From Chara braunii (Eukaryota; Streptophyta; Charophyceae; Charales; Characeae): 32,659 bases of DNA. The translations under genes were made by a program, and so were the position numbers. Below the pieces are notes generated by a model, which saw nothing but the letters and a program-made list of their open reading frames with translations, searched no databases and was not told the DNA's origin. Positions 8,807-18,373 of the stretch are shown piece by piece; the first letter of the stretch is position 1, and every line of letters begins with the position of its first letter. Location of the stretch: NCBI GenBank assembly GCA_003427395.1, contig BFEA01000024.1:2631328-2663986 (forward strand), in the 5' to 3' direction.

Positions 8807-9475
8807 CTACATGAAGGGAAATCCCGAGTAGTGAAGGAATAACTTTGATGCATGGAACACAGGGCACGTATGCAGGTGGGGTGGAATCTTTATAGTATAC
8901 GATGGCCCATCTGCGTTGCCCTTGACTTCTAAAATCTGCCATGGTCCTATATATGCAGGCAGTAGTTTCTGCGATATTCCTTCCTCAGGCACAAACTCTT
9001 TATGCTTCACCCAAACAAGATCACCTACTGCGAACTGTGCAGGGCGCTGGTGCTTGTTAGGTTGTTTGATCATCTGGAATGGTGCCTTTCGGATGTTCTT
9101 TGCAACCCGCTGGATTGCAAATTCGTGCGTGCCGGGAATTTGATCAGGCTTTAGACAGTCTATGGGACGTGGAGGTGTCCACCCTCTATGCAGCTCATTA
9201 GGTGTCCTAGATGTAGCTAAGTGGACCTAGTTATTATAAGCACTGGCTACCTTAGCTAGGTGCTCGTCCCAGTCTCCCTGATCAGGGCAGATATGTAGAT
9301 GTNCAGATATGTAGATGTAGCTAAGTGGACCTAGTTATTATAAGCACTGGCTACCTTAGCTAGGTGCTCGTCCCAGTCTCCCTGATCAGGGCAGATATAT
9401 ACTTTCGTCAGTTGTCGCCAGTGTTCCCTTGTGAACCTACTGTCTCTGTCACTAACTATAGACAAGGGGTGACCG
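8807..9475 (-). pseudogene. Ty3/gypsy element 1 integrase, C-terminal part
   Basis: The minus-strand reading includes IVSDRDSRFTREHW, the second catalytic Asp region of a DDE integrase, then CPDQGDWDEHLAKVA and finally VGDLVWVKH...GPWQI, the GPY/F-type C-terminal module, ending at 8807. The stretch that should join the second Asp region to the PDQ.DW region, and which holds the catalytic Glu, is missing, so the enzyme would be dead. An 85-bp segment is also duplicated inside it (9210-9294 and 9314-9398). The last 88 residues form the longest intact part. Confidence 0.8.
9210..9398. repeat. Direct duplication inside integrase, with one N
   Basis: Two copies about 104 bp apart both begin GATGTAGCTAAGTGGACCTA. 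The junction contains a short AGATATGTAGATGT repeat and an undetermined base at 9303, so an assembly error is as likely as a real duplication. Confidence 0.8.
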
Positions 9476-9479
9476 AAGT

Positions 9480-9935
9480 TTAAATAAAGAACTCCTTAAC
9501 GACCAGATCAGTCTGGGCTTCTGCAGGTAAGGGTACAAACACAACAAATTTACTAAATATATCGACTATCACCATGACTTGACTCTTTCCGTTCCTACTT
9601 CTAACTTTAGTATCCATAAAGTCTATAGATACGGACTCTCCAGGGCTTGAGGGAATAGGCAATGGTCTCAACAGTACAAGGGGGGCCTGCGTCGAACTCT
9701 TGTTCCTCTGATACACTTGGCAACCCTGTATATAGCTAATGTAGTCATGTTTCATACCCGGCCAAGTATATGACCTGAGCAGGGTCGCGTATGTCTTTCT
9801 CCAACCAAAGTGTCCTTCGGTGTCATGACATCCCCCTATGATGAGACTCTTAATCTCTTCATCATCAGGTGTGCAAAGCCTATTATGGGCATAAGTCCTC
9901 TCGGACAACAATCCATTGGTAGTCAAGTATCTCAT
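9480..9935 (-). pseudogene. Ty3/gypsy element 1 integrase, N-terminal and core start
   Basis: This 151-aa reading holds the H2C2 zinc-binding region (CHDTEGHFG...YTWPGM...GCQVYQRNK) and then SIDFMD with the first catalytic Asp and VDIFSKFVVFVP. The last zinc ligand of CxxC is replaced by Tyr (CQVY). The reading stops at TAA (9480-9482) just before the second Asp region, which continues in the next feature. Integrases of this family insert the reverse-transcribed DNA. This copy cannot. Confidence 0.88.
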
Positions 9936-10570
9936 GAGGTGCTGTTTGCGCTCTCCTAATCATCTCTCGATATATAGGTTTTTTTTTGTAAGCATCTCTG
10001 ATCTTTTGCTGCACATCAGCTCCAACGTCAAGGTAAGTCAGTGTGTCCCCAAAGAAGTCCGCTCGTCTACTAAGGGCATTGGCTACTACGTTGTACTTAC
10101 CTTTGACATGCTTCAGCTCAAAATCAAGCTGATCAATCTCAACCCATATAGTCAACTTAGGGGTCATATGGGCCTGAATCTTCAACCATCTCAAGGTCTC
10201 ATGATCTGAGTAGACCTTGAAATGTCGACCTAAGCGATAATGTCTCCAGTGGTCTAGCGCCTGTCTAAGGGCATATAACTCTAGTTCGTAGGTAGAGGCG
10301 GCTACTTTCTCGGTAGGTAGTCTGCAAGACATGAACTCTACCGGTCTATAGTCGTCTCCATCATTCTGCTGCCATTCGGCTCGCGTCAGTAGTCACTACG
10401 AAAGGTAAGGATGGGTCAGCTACCTTTAGGACCGGGTACTCTATCAACGCCTTCTTCAACTTCTTGAAGGCTGAAGTGCAATCCTTGTCCCACTTCCACG
10501 CAACTTCTTTCTTTAGTAGTCTACGCAGTGGGGCGGCTATGGAAGTGAAGTTTCTTAAACTTCCTATAAT
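9883..10570 (-). pseudogene. Ty3/gypsy element 1 RNase H and RT connection
   Basis: The connection segment (IAAPLRRLLKKEVAWKWDKDC) and the RNase H start VTTDAS are readable on the minus strand at 10375-10560. After a small deletion and frameshift, the 149-aa reading 9883-10332 continues with YELELYALRQALDHWRHY, the YSDHETLRWL strand and NVVANALSRR. These are the standard landmarks of the RNase H that degrades the RNA strand during reverse transcription. The GIGAVL-like strand after TTDAS is lost. Confidence 0.85.
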
Positions 10571-10744
10571 AGGTCGGGAGTCTTAAGAAGGATTGCAACT
10601 GTCAAAGTGTGCGACGCCGGCCAATCACGAATTGTCAAAGTGTGCGGTGCTGGCCAATCGCGAATAGCTGTGATCTTAGCATCTTCAGGTTGACGTTGCA
10701 GATGTCCGCAACGAGATGGACACGATGAACTCCGTCCTCATCGA

Positions 10745-11120
10745 CTACGCAACCCATTCACATTTCTTTGGGGTGAGCGTAAACCGAGCTTCTCTCAACT
10801 TCGTTAGGACGTGCCTAAGATGCTCCTGATGTTCCTCTAAGGACTTGCTAGATATCAGGATGTCATAAATTACTACAAATTTGTCTAGCCATTCTCTAAA
10901 TAGGTCATTCATGCATCTTTGGAAGGTTGCAGGGGCATTAGTCAATCCGAATGGCATAACTACAAACTCATAGTGACAATAGCGAGTCCTGAAGATTGTC
11001 TTATGTTGGTCTTCTGACAATACCTCTATCTGATGGTATCTGGACTTGCATCCCTACACCCTGTCTAACATCTATTCGGGGCAGTGGTTCAATGTTCTTG
11101 ACCGTGATTGCATTCAACCC
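10745..11120 (-). pseudogene. Ty3/gypsy element 1 reverse transcriptase, distal part
   Basis: Readable landmarks are GLNAITVKNIEPLPRID (11070-11120), then SEDQHK and FVVMPFGLTNAPATFQ. Both catalytic regions are damaged. The motif A block (KIDL in relatives) is deleted between the GC and YHQI blocks, and YLDD is shortened to YD by a 6-bp in-frame deletion at about 10865. A stop lies in the LDRV region. The proximal half is displaced by the 1.5-kb insertion. Confidence 0.88.
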
Positions 11121-12079
11121 CCAACTGTTACATGCCCAGTTGGGCGATGTGCATACAAAACCGAGGATCTGCAATGTGCTAGAAAGGACTGAATGGACAA
11201 TGCAGTGCAAGTAGAATCTCGACAAGCAATGTGCATTCCGATACATAGTGCTTTATAGCGCAACTCTTAGATACAAGACCTTACCTGACTGAGACTGACC
11301 TCCATCACATAGTACAAGATAACGAAGCTGAGTGCTAGAATACTAATGATTAGCCCAATCAATGTTTCAACGCAGACCAAACATACATCATGCTCATCCC
11401 AAGGTGTGAAGGGAGCCTGGCGCTATACACAGGGAAGAAGTGCCAGGTCCAGACATACACAAACGAATAGGAGGGGATTAGACGAAGAGGAACGGGGAGA
11501 TGGGAAAGTCGTCAACACCAAGTCTCGTTACGAGTCCCAAATAATCCCTCTTCAAAATGTCTGAAGTCCAATGTCGAGTCTGGATCCGGATGTCACCAAG
11601 CTCTCTCTCTCTCTCGCTCTCTCTCTCGCTCGTAGTCTGCTGATGCAGTGAAGTCAAACAATGAGAGGGTGAGAAGGAGATGGTGGACTGAGAAGAGGAA
11701 GAAGGAGAACTCTCTCTCTCTGACGAGCCAAGTACTAACCTGTGAAGTTGGCGTTGTGCTGCAGGTACCTCGAAGACGAAGCTGGAGCAACGACGCTGGC
11801 CTCTGCCCAATCTCTCTCTCTCTAGTACTACTCTAGCTGCTATGGCGCCCAGCGCTGAAGACTACAGCTAACGCTGCTTCTACTCCTGCAGCGCTCCTCC
11901 AGAGTGCTGCTGCCGAATCCTGAAGAGTAACGACTGCCTCCTGCCTTGCACGTGAGGTGCCTGGGAAGTACCTAAGAGCTACCTCCCAACTACCTGCAGC
12001 CTGCAGGGCGGGCCAGTCTTATATAGTGCTGGCCCGTCCAGGAGGCTGCTCTTGCCAATGCCCAAACGTGCTAGACCCA

Positions 12080-12169
12080 GAGGAAGCTTCCGGGAAGTTT
12101 CCGGGTAGCTTCTGGCTAAAGCCCGAGGAAGCTTCCGGGGAGTTTCCAGGTAGCTTATGGCTAAAGCCT
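12080..12169. repeat. 45-bp tandem repeat, two copies
   Basis: Units 12080-12124 and 12125-12169 begin GAGGAAGCTTCCGGGRAGTT and differ at a few positions. They lie inside the nested insertion. Confidence 0.9.
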
Positions 12170-12182
12170 GAGGGCCTATAGG

Positions 12183-12606
12183 CCCTTGTTTTCAGGCTGT
12201 CAGGCTGAAACGACACGGGGCCTGTAGACCCTGGTTTTCAGGCTGTCAGGCTGAAACAGACACGGGACCTGTAGGCCCTGGTTTTCAGGCTGTCAGGCTG
12301 AAACAGACACGGGACCTGTAGGCCCTGGTTTTCAGGCTGTCAGGCTGAAACAGACACGGGACCTGTAGGCCTTGGTTTTCAGGCTGTCAGGCTGAAACAG
12401 ACACGGGGCCTGTAGGCCTTGGTTTTCAGGCTGTCAGGCTGAAACAGACACGGGGCCTGTAGGCCCTGGTTTTCAGGCTTTCATGCTGAAACTGACACGG
12501 GGCCTGTAGGCCCTTGTTTTCAGGCTTTTGGCCTGAAAACAACATGGGGTCTGTAGGCCCTCGCTTTCAGGCTTTCAGGCTGAAAATGACACGGGCCTGA
12601 AAAGGG
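12183..12606. repeat. 47-bp satellite, about nine copies
   Basis: The units run from CCCTGGTTTTCAGGCTGTCA to CACGGGACCTGTAGG. Copies 2-4 are identical, and copies 7-9 at the high-coordinate end diverge, as expected when an array is homogenised at one side. Each unit has TTTCAG...CTGAAA inverted words. There are no spacers. Confidence 0.95.
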
Positions 12607-12639
12607 CCCGTGCAGCCTGTTGCAGGCGCAGCATGTAAC

Positions 12640-13056
12640 GTCTATGCACATCCTCAACTCACCTCTCTTCTTAGGCACGAAAAGAACCGGTGCTCCATCT
12701 GGCGAGGAGCTTGGCTTAGTCCACCCTTTCTCTAGTAGTTCATGTAGTTGCTTGCTTAGTTCATCTAATTCTTTGGGAGACATTCTATAGATGGGGCCTA
12801 TGAGAGTTTTGCTACCAAGCTCAATCTCGATCCTGTGTTTGATTTCTCTTTCTATGACTCCAGATGGGGCTTTCCCCACGTCAATGAACTCTTTCAATAG
12901 TTTCTCTATCTGGGGTGGTATCGGCTCCTCTTCTCTCATTCCCTCGTTGACCGGGCTCACATATGCTACGAAGACTTGGTCTCCAAGCTTCTCTTTGACT
13001 ATGTGCCTAGCGAAAACAGAGGCATGCATGAGGCAAAGGGACAAAAGGGGAATCAA
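12640..13056 (-). pseudogene. Ty3/gypsy element 1 reverse transcriptase, proximal part
   Basis: The reading contains VFVAYV, IEKLLKEFIDV, HRIEIELGSK, IYRMSPKELDELSKQLHELL, EKGWTKPSSSPDGAPVLFV and GELRMCID. This is the linker and finger region of plant-type Ty3/gypsy RT. It ends exactly where the nested insertion begins. The reading then runs on into satellite sequence, which is why a longer ORF (to 12520) exists on paper. The rest of the enzyme resumes at 11120. Confidence 0.9.
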
Positions 13057-13254
13057 TTCCAGACTTGTGGAATAACCTCATAAATCTCCCGTCTTTACGT
13101 TGACATGGGCGGCTTCTCCCCAATCTGTCACTAAGATGATGTCAAAGGGAGGGCTATCTTCCACGAGGAGGGTAAGGGAGTGTAGTACCTTCTCCATCTG
13201 CTTCCCATCCTCCAACCGGAAGTATGCCTTGATCCCCTCTACGTACTCCTCAAC

Positions 13255-13692
13255 TCACATCTCTCTATTATCGGCGAGTCGACTCACTATTGGCTTATCC
13301 AGTTTTTGCACCTTCATGCCAAGATGCAACTTCGCCAGACCCTTTCTACTAATAAAATTATGGTTCGATCCACTATCAACTAACACACCTAGTCGTGTGC
13401 TACTAATCTCTACATCCCCTAAGATAAGCTGTCCTTTTTTCTTCTTCATTTCGGCCCAGGCTTTGCGACGAGTGATCAGCTCATCACCTATGCCTGCGAG
13501 GGAACCACCTAGAGAGACTCTGACACAAGTAGTCTCTGGACAACTAGCTAGGTGGGGGCCTGGGACAGCCTCTGCCGTTGGGGTCTTTGGACATAAGGTA
13601 TCTTCATCAGCGCGCGCTTCTTCTACCTGGGTGTCTAAAGCCCTTGCAAGGGCAGCTGCTACCCCTACCAGCTGTTGCCTTTTGGGGAGCAA
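13255..13692 (-). pseudogene. Ty3/gypsy element 1 aspartic protease
   Basis: A 145-aa minus reading carries LGVLVDSGSNHNFISRKGLAKL, where DSG is the active-site triplet of retropepsins, followed by the usual hydrophobic stretch. The protease would cut the Gag-Pol polyprotein. It is in a different frame from the zinc knuckle just upstream, so the polyprotein is frameshifted near 13690. It ends before the flap and C-terminal strand, which are not in the same frame. Confidence 0.8.
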
Positions 13693-14586
13693 CTATAGTT
13701 AGGACAAAAGGAAACTATGTGGTCTGCTTCACCACACTTTAGGCAAGTTCCTTCCGCTAACCGGCGTTTCCAATCATCATAGAAGACGTTCGTTTTTTTC
13801 CAAGGTTCCCCTGCGCCTATCCCTGGGTGGGCAGGGTACCCACTCCCCTTTCCTCCATTAAAACCCGTGCTGGCAAGGGCATAACTACCTCTGCCCCCGC
13901 CTTGTTGGGAGGCAGGCGGACCGGATCTACCTTGTGGGGAACCATGACCCCTACCACCCGCAGAGCAGCCTTGATTGCTGCACTCCTCTCGGCAGCCCTG
14001 TCCTCTTCCTTCCCTACCGCGGCCACCTCGACCTCGGCCGCCACCTCCTCCACGTCCTCCCTCGTGGAGTACAGCAGCATAGCTACCTCCCTGAACTATA
14101 TTGCTGTCCTCGTCCAGACCATACTCTATATCGTCGTAGCTAAGGGCCTCGCAACCTCCTTAATCGAAATCAACTACAAGGTTGTCCTTGCCCATAATGT
14201 TACAAAAGATGGTTTTGCCCTTCCAGTGTTTCCCCTTTTCTACATCCTTGCACCAGTGGCAGTTAGCCTCCTGAACATGAGTAAGCCATCACAATCTGGT
14301 CCTCCTCTATGATTCGCGGAGTGTGGATATACGTCCTAACAGTAGCTTCCCACCTGTCATAGTTCTCTTCGCTCTTTCCGTAATAGGTTTCGGGGAACTT
14401 GACCTCGACCTTCTCCCTCTTTATCTGGCTCTCGTCTATAGGGCCGACTACCTTTCTCTCTGGAACCCCTGGTCCTCCTAAGGCCCTTTCTTTTGCAACG
14501 GTCCTTACTATCTTTCTAGTGGCTAGCTGTTCCAGTTGCAGTGTGTAGTTAGTTGTCTGTTCGTGCACTTTGTGGTGCATGGCCAC
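13693..14586 (-). pseudogene. Ty3/gypsy element 1 Gag
   Basis: The 107-aa reading 14263-14586 has VKFPETYYGKSEENYDRWEA, the F.G....W signature of plant Ty3 capsids. Farther along, about 13780-14070 reads as a Gly/Arg/Ser-rich basic stretch. Then come FYDDWKRRLAEGTCLKCGEA and DHIVSFC. Together these form a CCHC zinc knuckle (C-x2-C-x4-H-x4-C), which binds RNA in nucleocapsid. The middle of capsid (about 14090-14260) is not in a single open frame. Gag forms the particle in which reverse transcription occurs. This copy is frameshifted. Confidence 0.75.
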
Positions 14587-15000
14587 TGCAAAATTCTTCT
14601 AGGCACTTCGCTGTTCCGTCTGTAGGGCACTTATGCGGTCCACGGTCTTGCGTAGTGCCGCGGTCTCCTCACAGGAGTGAGCACGGCGTCAGTCAAAGAG
14701 GGTCACTCTATTATCTATATCCCCAGGCTGATCCTTCTTTGCCAACAACTGCCTCTTCAACTCTTCTCCTTGTTCTCGCAGCCCCTTTTCTTTGAAACGG
14801 TTTTCACATGTTAGCAGTAGTGAATGCAGATTCCAGGGCTCGATCCTTAGTTCTCACCTTACCTGTGTACAGTATATGTGTCGACCCCGAGTGCTTGAAC
14901 CCGTGACCTGTGTTTTGACAGTTGTTGTTGTCTATCGTAGGTCTATGTAGTGGTAGGGGTCCGATCTGTAGATCTGTCAAGTTGAAGTCACAGCCCTGTA
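14587..15000. other. Upstream region of element 1, no gene
   Basis: This should hold the Gag start, leader and 5' LTR of the minus-strand element. I could not identify a primer-binding site or an LTR border here. Confidence 0.4.
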
Positions 15001-15096
15001 GAGGTCGTAGCTGTAGGAATCTTGAAAGGTCAAGGTCGTAGCTGCAACAGTCCTGAAAGGACAAGGTCGTAGCTGCTACAGTACTCGAAAGGCCAA
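15001..15096. repeat. 31-32-bp tandem repeat, three copies
   Basis: Units of the type AAGGTCGTAGCTGCAACAGT followed by CCTGAAAGGAC, with a decayed first copy. A related CCGGAAGG word follows. Confidence 0.85.
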
Positions 15097-16166
15097 GTCC
15101 ATAGGCTTCCGGAAGGTCCGGAAGTGGCCTTTCGAAGCTGCCTCACGTTTCAGTTAGAGGCAAGTGGGCAAGTGGCGAGCCCAGCTGCATTACGACGGCA
15201 GTGCGACTGCATTGAGTTGGCAGTGCGAACCGATGCAGTCAGCGGTACAGGTCCAGTCAGTCCCAGTCCAGTCAAGCAAGTACCATGAGGGACTGTGTGC
15301 ACCATGGGCCGATGGAAAGGGGCAGACCAACGAGTTACAGGAGTATAAATCAAGAGGCAGCGCCCATTCATTCATTCATTCCTGCGTAAGCCATGCGGAA
15401 GCACTGCCACAGCGACTTTTGCGAGGTGGTCTGCAGTGAGCCCGGAGACGAAGTGGGCGAGAAGGAAGTTAGCCATAGCGATAGGGAAGCAGCGGCCATA
15501 GCCGCCATAGCTGTAGATGTGTGCGGGGGTGTGTGAGTGTACACAGTGTGTTGCGTGTGGGATATCCAGGGTGATCCTGTGTGGGAGCAGCAGTGTGGAG
15601 TAAGTGACGAACAGAGAGTTGTCCAGGCGATGAGCCGCCATAGCCATTTGAAGTGAACTTGTATCTGAGCTGCGTTCCTGGTTACTATATCTCTGAGTTT
15701 TGAGTGGGGCGCTTGACTCCAGTTTGCTGCGCAACCTGTTTGCATGCATGCGAAGTTTGAATGAAAGCGAGTCTGATTGCATCTTCGTCATACTCCCTCC
15801 TTTTCTGCGCCTCCAGCAACACCCTCAGGAATTATTTAATGTCGCATACAAGACGACGTGGCCACCAGTTGCCGAGTCTCTCAAGGCTTAATGGCCCTTC
15901 GCAAAGCTATACACGATTTAGAGGGCCTTAAGTGGCTACCTTGGTTGCCCGCACACCAGTCAGTACCGGTCCTTGGCGGGTCTCCTGCATCAGCAAGACA
16001 TGATTTAATGCCTGACTCCTACTTAACGTGCTGCTTAACCCGCTTAGTGGCCCTACTCCTATCGACCTAAGTACATCCACAGACTCAAGAGACTCAAGAC
16101 TCAAGTGCAAGAGGACTCAACGACCAGCATCCATGGACTCGAGTATTCCAATGACTCAAAGACAAG
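15097..16166 (+). mobile_element. LTR-like region with TATA box
   Basis: No ORF is supported. The sequence TATAAAT at 15344-15350, then CCATTCATTCATTCATTC and ATGCGGAAGCACTGC, matches in order the minus-strand TATA region near 8588. This suggests a related LTR promoter in the opposite orientation. GACTCAAGAGACTCAAGACTC repeats lie at 16080-16120. Confidence 0.4.
15344..15350 (+). promoter_or_regulatory. Candidate TATA box of LTR-like region
   Basis: TATAAAT, supported mainly by conservation of the downstream ATTCATTC and GCGGAAGCACTGC blocks in the oppositely oriented copy near 8590. Confidence 0.4.
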
Positions 16167-17176
16167 GTCCAACTTGCAGCAGACTTATCCAGAGTGCGGG
16201 AAGGAAGGTACAAGTACCAAGAAACGAACAGCAAAATGTCAGCACATGCACACAGCGTTGGGGCAATGATGCACCTCACCGATTCCACTTGATGCAGGTC
16301 TTCGAAATCTTCACACCAGGTAAGTGCTCCTCGTCAGTTTCTCACACCTCAACCATCACAATCAAACCCCAAGTACGTCACCTACTGGCCTTAATCTTCA
16401 CCAGCGGCTCTACTCCACGCGAGTGTAACGGGAACCAGCTCCGATACCAGTGCAATGATCTCACATGCAGTTGTCATCAAACAAGCTCAACAAAGAACGT
16501 TCAACAGATTTCCAAACACGCATGAGCAGCGAGTACCAAGAGAACAACGAACTTGTCCAACTTGCAGCTGACTTATCTAAACTGCGGGAAGGAAGGTACA
16601 AGTGCCAAGAAACAAACAACAAAACGCCAGTGCATGCACACAGCGTTGGGGCAATGATGCACCTCACCGAACGTCCACTCGGTGCAGGTCTTGAAAATCT
16701 TCACACCAGGTAAGTGCTCCTCGTCAGTTTCTCACACCTCAACCGTCACAATCAAACCCCAAGTGCGTCACCCGCCAGCCTTAATCTTCACCAGTGGCTC
16801 TACTCCACGCGGGTGTAATGGGAACCATCTCCGATACCAGTGCAATGATCTCACATGCAGTTGTCATCAAACAAGCTCAGCAAAGAATGTTCAACAGGTT
16901 TCAAAACACTCATGAGTAGCGAGTACGAAGAGAACAACCAACTTGTCCAACTTGCAGCAAACTTATCTGGAGTGCGGGAAGGAAGGTACAAGTACCAAGA
17001 AACAAACAGCAAAGCGCCAGTGCATGCACACAGCGTTGGGGCAATGATGCACCTCACCGAACTTCCACTTGATGCAGGTCTTCGAAATCTTCACACCAGG
17101 TAAGTGCTCCTCGTTAGTTTCTCACACCTCAACCGTCACAATCAGACCCCAAGTACGTCACCAGCCGACCTTAAAC
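16167..17176 (-). repeat. 390-bp tandem array with PBS-like sites (TRIM-like)
   Basis: There are about 2.6 head-to-tail units of period 390; the AG|GTAAGT word falls at 16320, 16710 and 17100. On the minus strand each full unit contains TCATTGCA, one spacer base, and then TGGTATCGGAG(C/A) (16438-16449 and 16828-16839). That is the order of an LTR end and a primer-binding site for initiator tRNA-Met (TGGTATCAGAGC), with one or two mismatches. No protein is encoded. Tandem TRIMs or retrozymes that share LTRs have this look. A fragment lies at 8090-8200. Confidence 0.75.
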
Positions 17177-17574
17177 CGCCAGTACCCTGGGAGGAGGCTC
17201 CCCGAACAAGTCCGCGGCCAGTTTTCGAAGCTGGCCGAGAAAATTGCACTTTTCCAAATGATGCCACTGGAGGGGAGGGTATAAAATTCAGAGATGCGGC
17301 AGCCTTGGCCTCTTTTCTCCCACAAAGGTCGAAATCGCCACTGAGGGACTGCACGATTTCATGGTAAGAAACGAGCGCCAGTCCCTCTGGCGGCGCGTTT
17401 TTTTTGTTTTCTCTTTCTCTATACTTCGTTTTTTTTTTTTTTTTTTAGGTTTTTGGTTTTTGTCGGATAACGAGTCCCAAGGCGAACATGGGACAATGGG
17501 CGGAGGTCGTCCGACGCCGTTGCTACCGGTTGCAGGGCGTCCCCTCCAGCCGTCGGAGCATTCGGCAGCAATGG
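17177..17574. other. No gene; TATA-like site
   Basis: GGGTATAAAATTC at 17277-17289 is a good TATA match on the plus strand, but no transcript unit follows that I can recognise. A T-run lies at 17429-17448. Confidence 0.35.
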
Positions 17575-17620
17575 CTCTCTCTCTCTCTCTCTGGTGTGTG
17601 TGTGTGTGTGTGTGTGTGTG
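17575..17620. repeat. (CT)n(TG)n compound microsatellite
   Basis: CT units at 17575-17592 are followed directly by TG units to 17620. Confidence 0.95.
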
Positions 17621-17770
17621 GAGCGCTGGGAAACTTTGCGCACTACGAATGCGAGATCGTTTTTGCGGACGGAGTCGGGTTGAGTTCTCTTCGCGACGGC
17701 ATTCGACATTCGGCGCATTTCGTCCATGTTTTCCCCCCGACTGCCGCGTGTGCGCGAGTGTGCGCGCGCG

Positions 17771-17772
<2 letters not shown>

Positions 17773-17833
<61 letters not shown>
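17773..17833. repeat. (TG)n microsatellite
   Basis: About 30 TG units preceded by GCGC alternation. Cys/Val and His/Thr readings across it are spurious. Confidence 0.95.
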
Positions 17834-17836
<3 letters not shown>

Positions 17837-17916
17837 CAACCACTAGGGTGCAGAGGTATCACTAACTTTGGGCGATGTGGTGAGTCCTTATCCATCAGTC
17901 AAATGCATCCTGGGCA

Positions 17917-17969
17917 GACTGTCGGGGTTCAACCTCCTGATGAGTTGGTGAAAGTCCGACGAAACAGTC
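17917..17969 (+). ncRNA. Hammerhead ribozyme, type III, copy 2
   Basis: Stem III is GACTGT/ACAGTC (6 bp). The cleavage triplet is GTC (cut expected after C17923). Stem I is GGGGT/ACCTC with one G-T pair and loop TCA. The core CTGATGA is at 17937-17943, stem II GTTGG/CCGAC with loop TGAAAGT at 17944-17960, and GAAA at 17961-17964. Every invariant position is present, so this is the best candidate for activity among the plus-strand copies. It opens a unit that continues into a CA microsatellite and then another hammerhead. Confidence 0.92.
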
Positions 17970-18010
17970 GGGTACAATCATGCTTTATTTTGAGTGTATA
18001 GCGAAGATGA

Positions 18011-18029
18011 CAACACACACACGCACACA

Positions 18030-18066
<37 letters not shown>
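18011..18066. repeat. (CA)n microsatellite of hammerhead unit
   Basis: A CA run broken by GCACACACTC, the same interruption as in the next unit at 18181. It ends in the assembly gap. Confidence 0.9.
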
Positions 18067-18104
18067 NNNNNNNNNNNNNNNNNNNNNNNNNNNNNNNNNN
18101 NNNN
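18067..18104. other. Assembly gap (38 N)
   Basis: The gap removes the end of the CA run and the 5' half (stem III strand, cleavage site and stem I) of hammerhead copy 3. Confidence 0.99.
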
Positions 18105-18139
18105 CCTGATGAGTTGGTGAAAGTCCGACGAAACAGTCG
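18105..18139 (+). ncRNA. Hammerhead ribozyme copy 3, 5' part in gap
   Basis: CTGATGA at 18106-18112, GTTGG/CCGAC with loop TGAAAGT, GAAA at 18131-18134 and CAGTC are identical to copy 2. The bases needed for stem I and the cleavage site are N. The downstream GAGTGTATAGC and CA run also match copy 2's unit, so this is a tandem repeat of about 170 bp with a microsatellite of variable length. Confidence 0.8.
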
Positions 18140-18180
18140 TACAAAACTAACCCTACAGTTGAGTGTATAGCCACGCTGAC

Positions 18181-18198
18181 AACACACACACGCACACA

Positions 18199-18279
<81 letters not shown>

Positions 18280-18285
18280 AGAGAG
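18181..18285. repeat. (CA)n(GA)n microsatellite of second hammerhead unit
   Basis: CA over about 95 bp with a GCACACACTC interruption near the start and GAGAGAGAG at the end. Confidence 0.95.
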
Positions 18286-18373
18286 TATTTGACATGTATT
18301 GTGTATGTGTTGCAGTTGCTGGTGAAGAGTTTTTTGTGTAGGCGAAGTTCATTGATTCGGCAATAGTTCAAGT

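Larger units (their letters stand above)
11127..12639. mobile_element. 1.5-kb nested insertion in the RT of element 1
   Basis: The RT reading stops after RMCID at 12640 and resumes with GLNAIT at 11120, so about 1.5 kb has been inserted. The outer bases are 9-bp inverted repeats, GTTACATGC (11127-11135) and GCATGTAAC (12631-12639). With flanking bases they resemble the TGTTAC...GTAACA ends of LTRs, so a solo LTR is possible. I find no clear target duplication. The interior has CT tracts, a TATATAG box at 12017 and two satellite blocks. No domain-bearing ORF is present. Confidence 0.7.

Noticed and set aside
12183-12606. Regular 47-bp repeats as a CRISPR array
   Set aside because: The units are directly contiguous with no variable spacers, and the context is a plant-type retroelement. 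It is a satellite.
12183-12606. CTGAAACAG and CTGTC words in the 47-bp units as hammerheads
   Set aside because: No CTGANGA box followed by stem II and GAAA is present in any circular order.
13827-14312. 161-aa plus-strand ORF with hydrophobic segments
   Set aside because: Antisense of the Gag Gly/Arg-rich region and capsid on the minus strand.
16320-16370. Minus-strand CTGACGAGG in the 390-bp repeat as a hammerhead core
   Set aside because: No GAAA at the right distance (GAAG occurs instead), no clean stem II, and the third unit has CTAACGA.
17288-17895. Several long ORFs on both strands
   Set aside because: They are driven by the CT and TG/CA microsatellites. Composition is repetitive and all frames are open.
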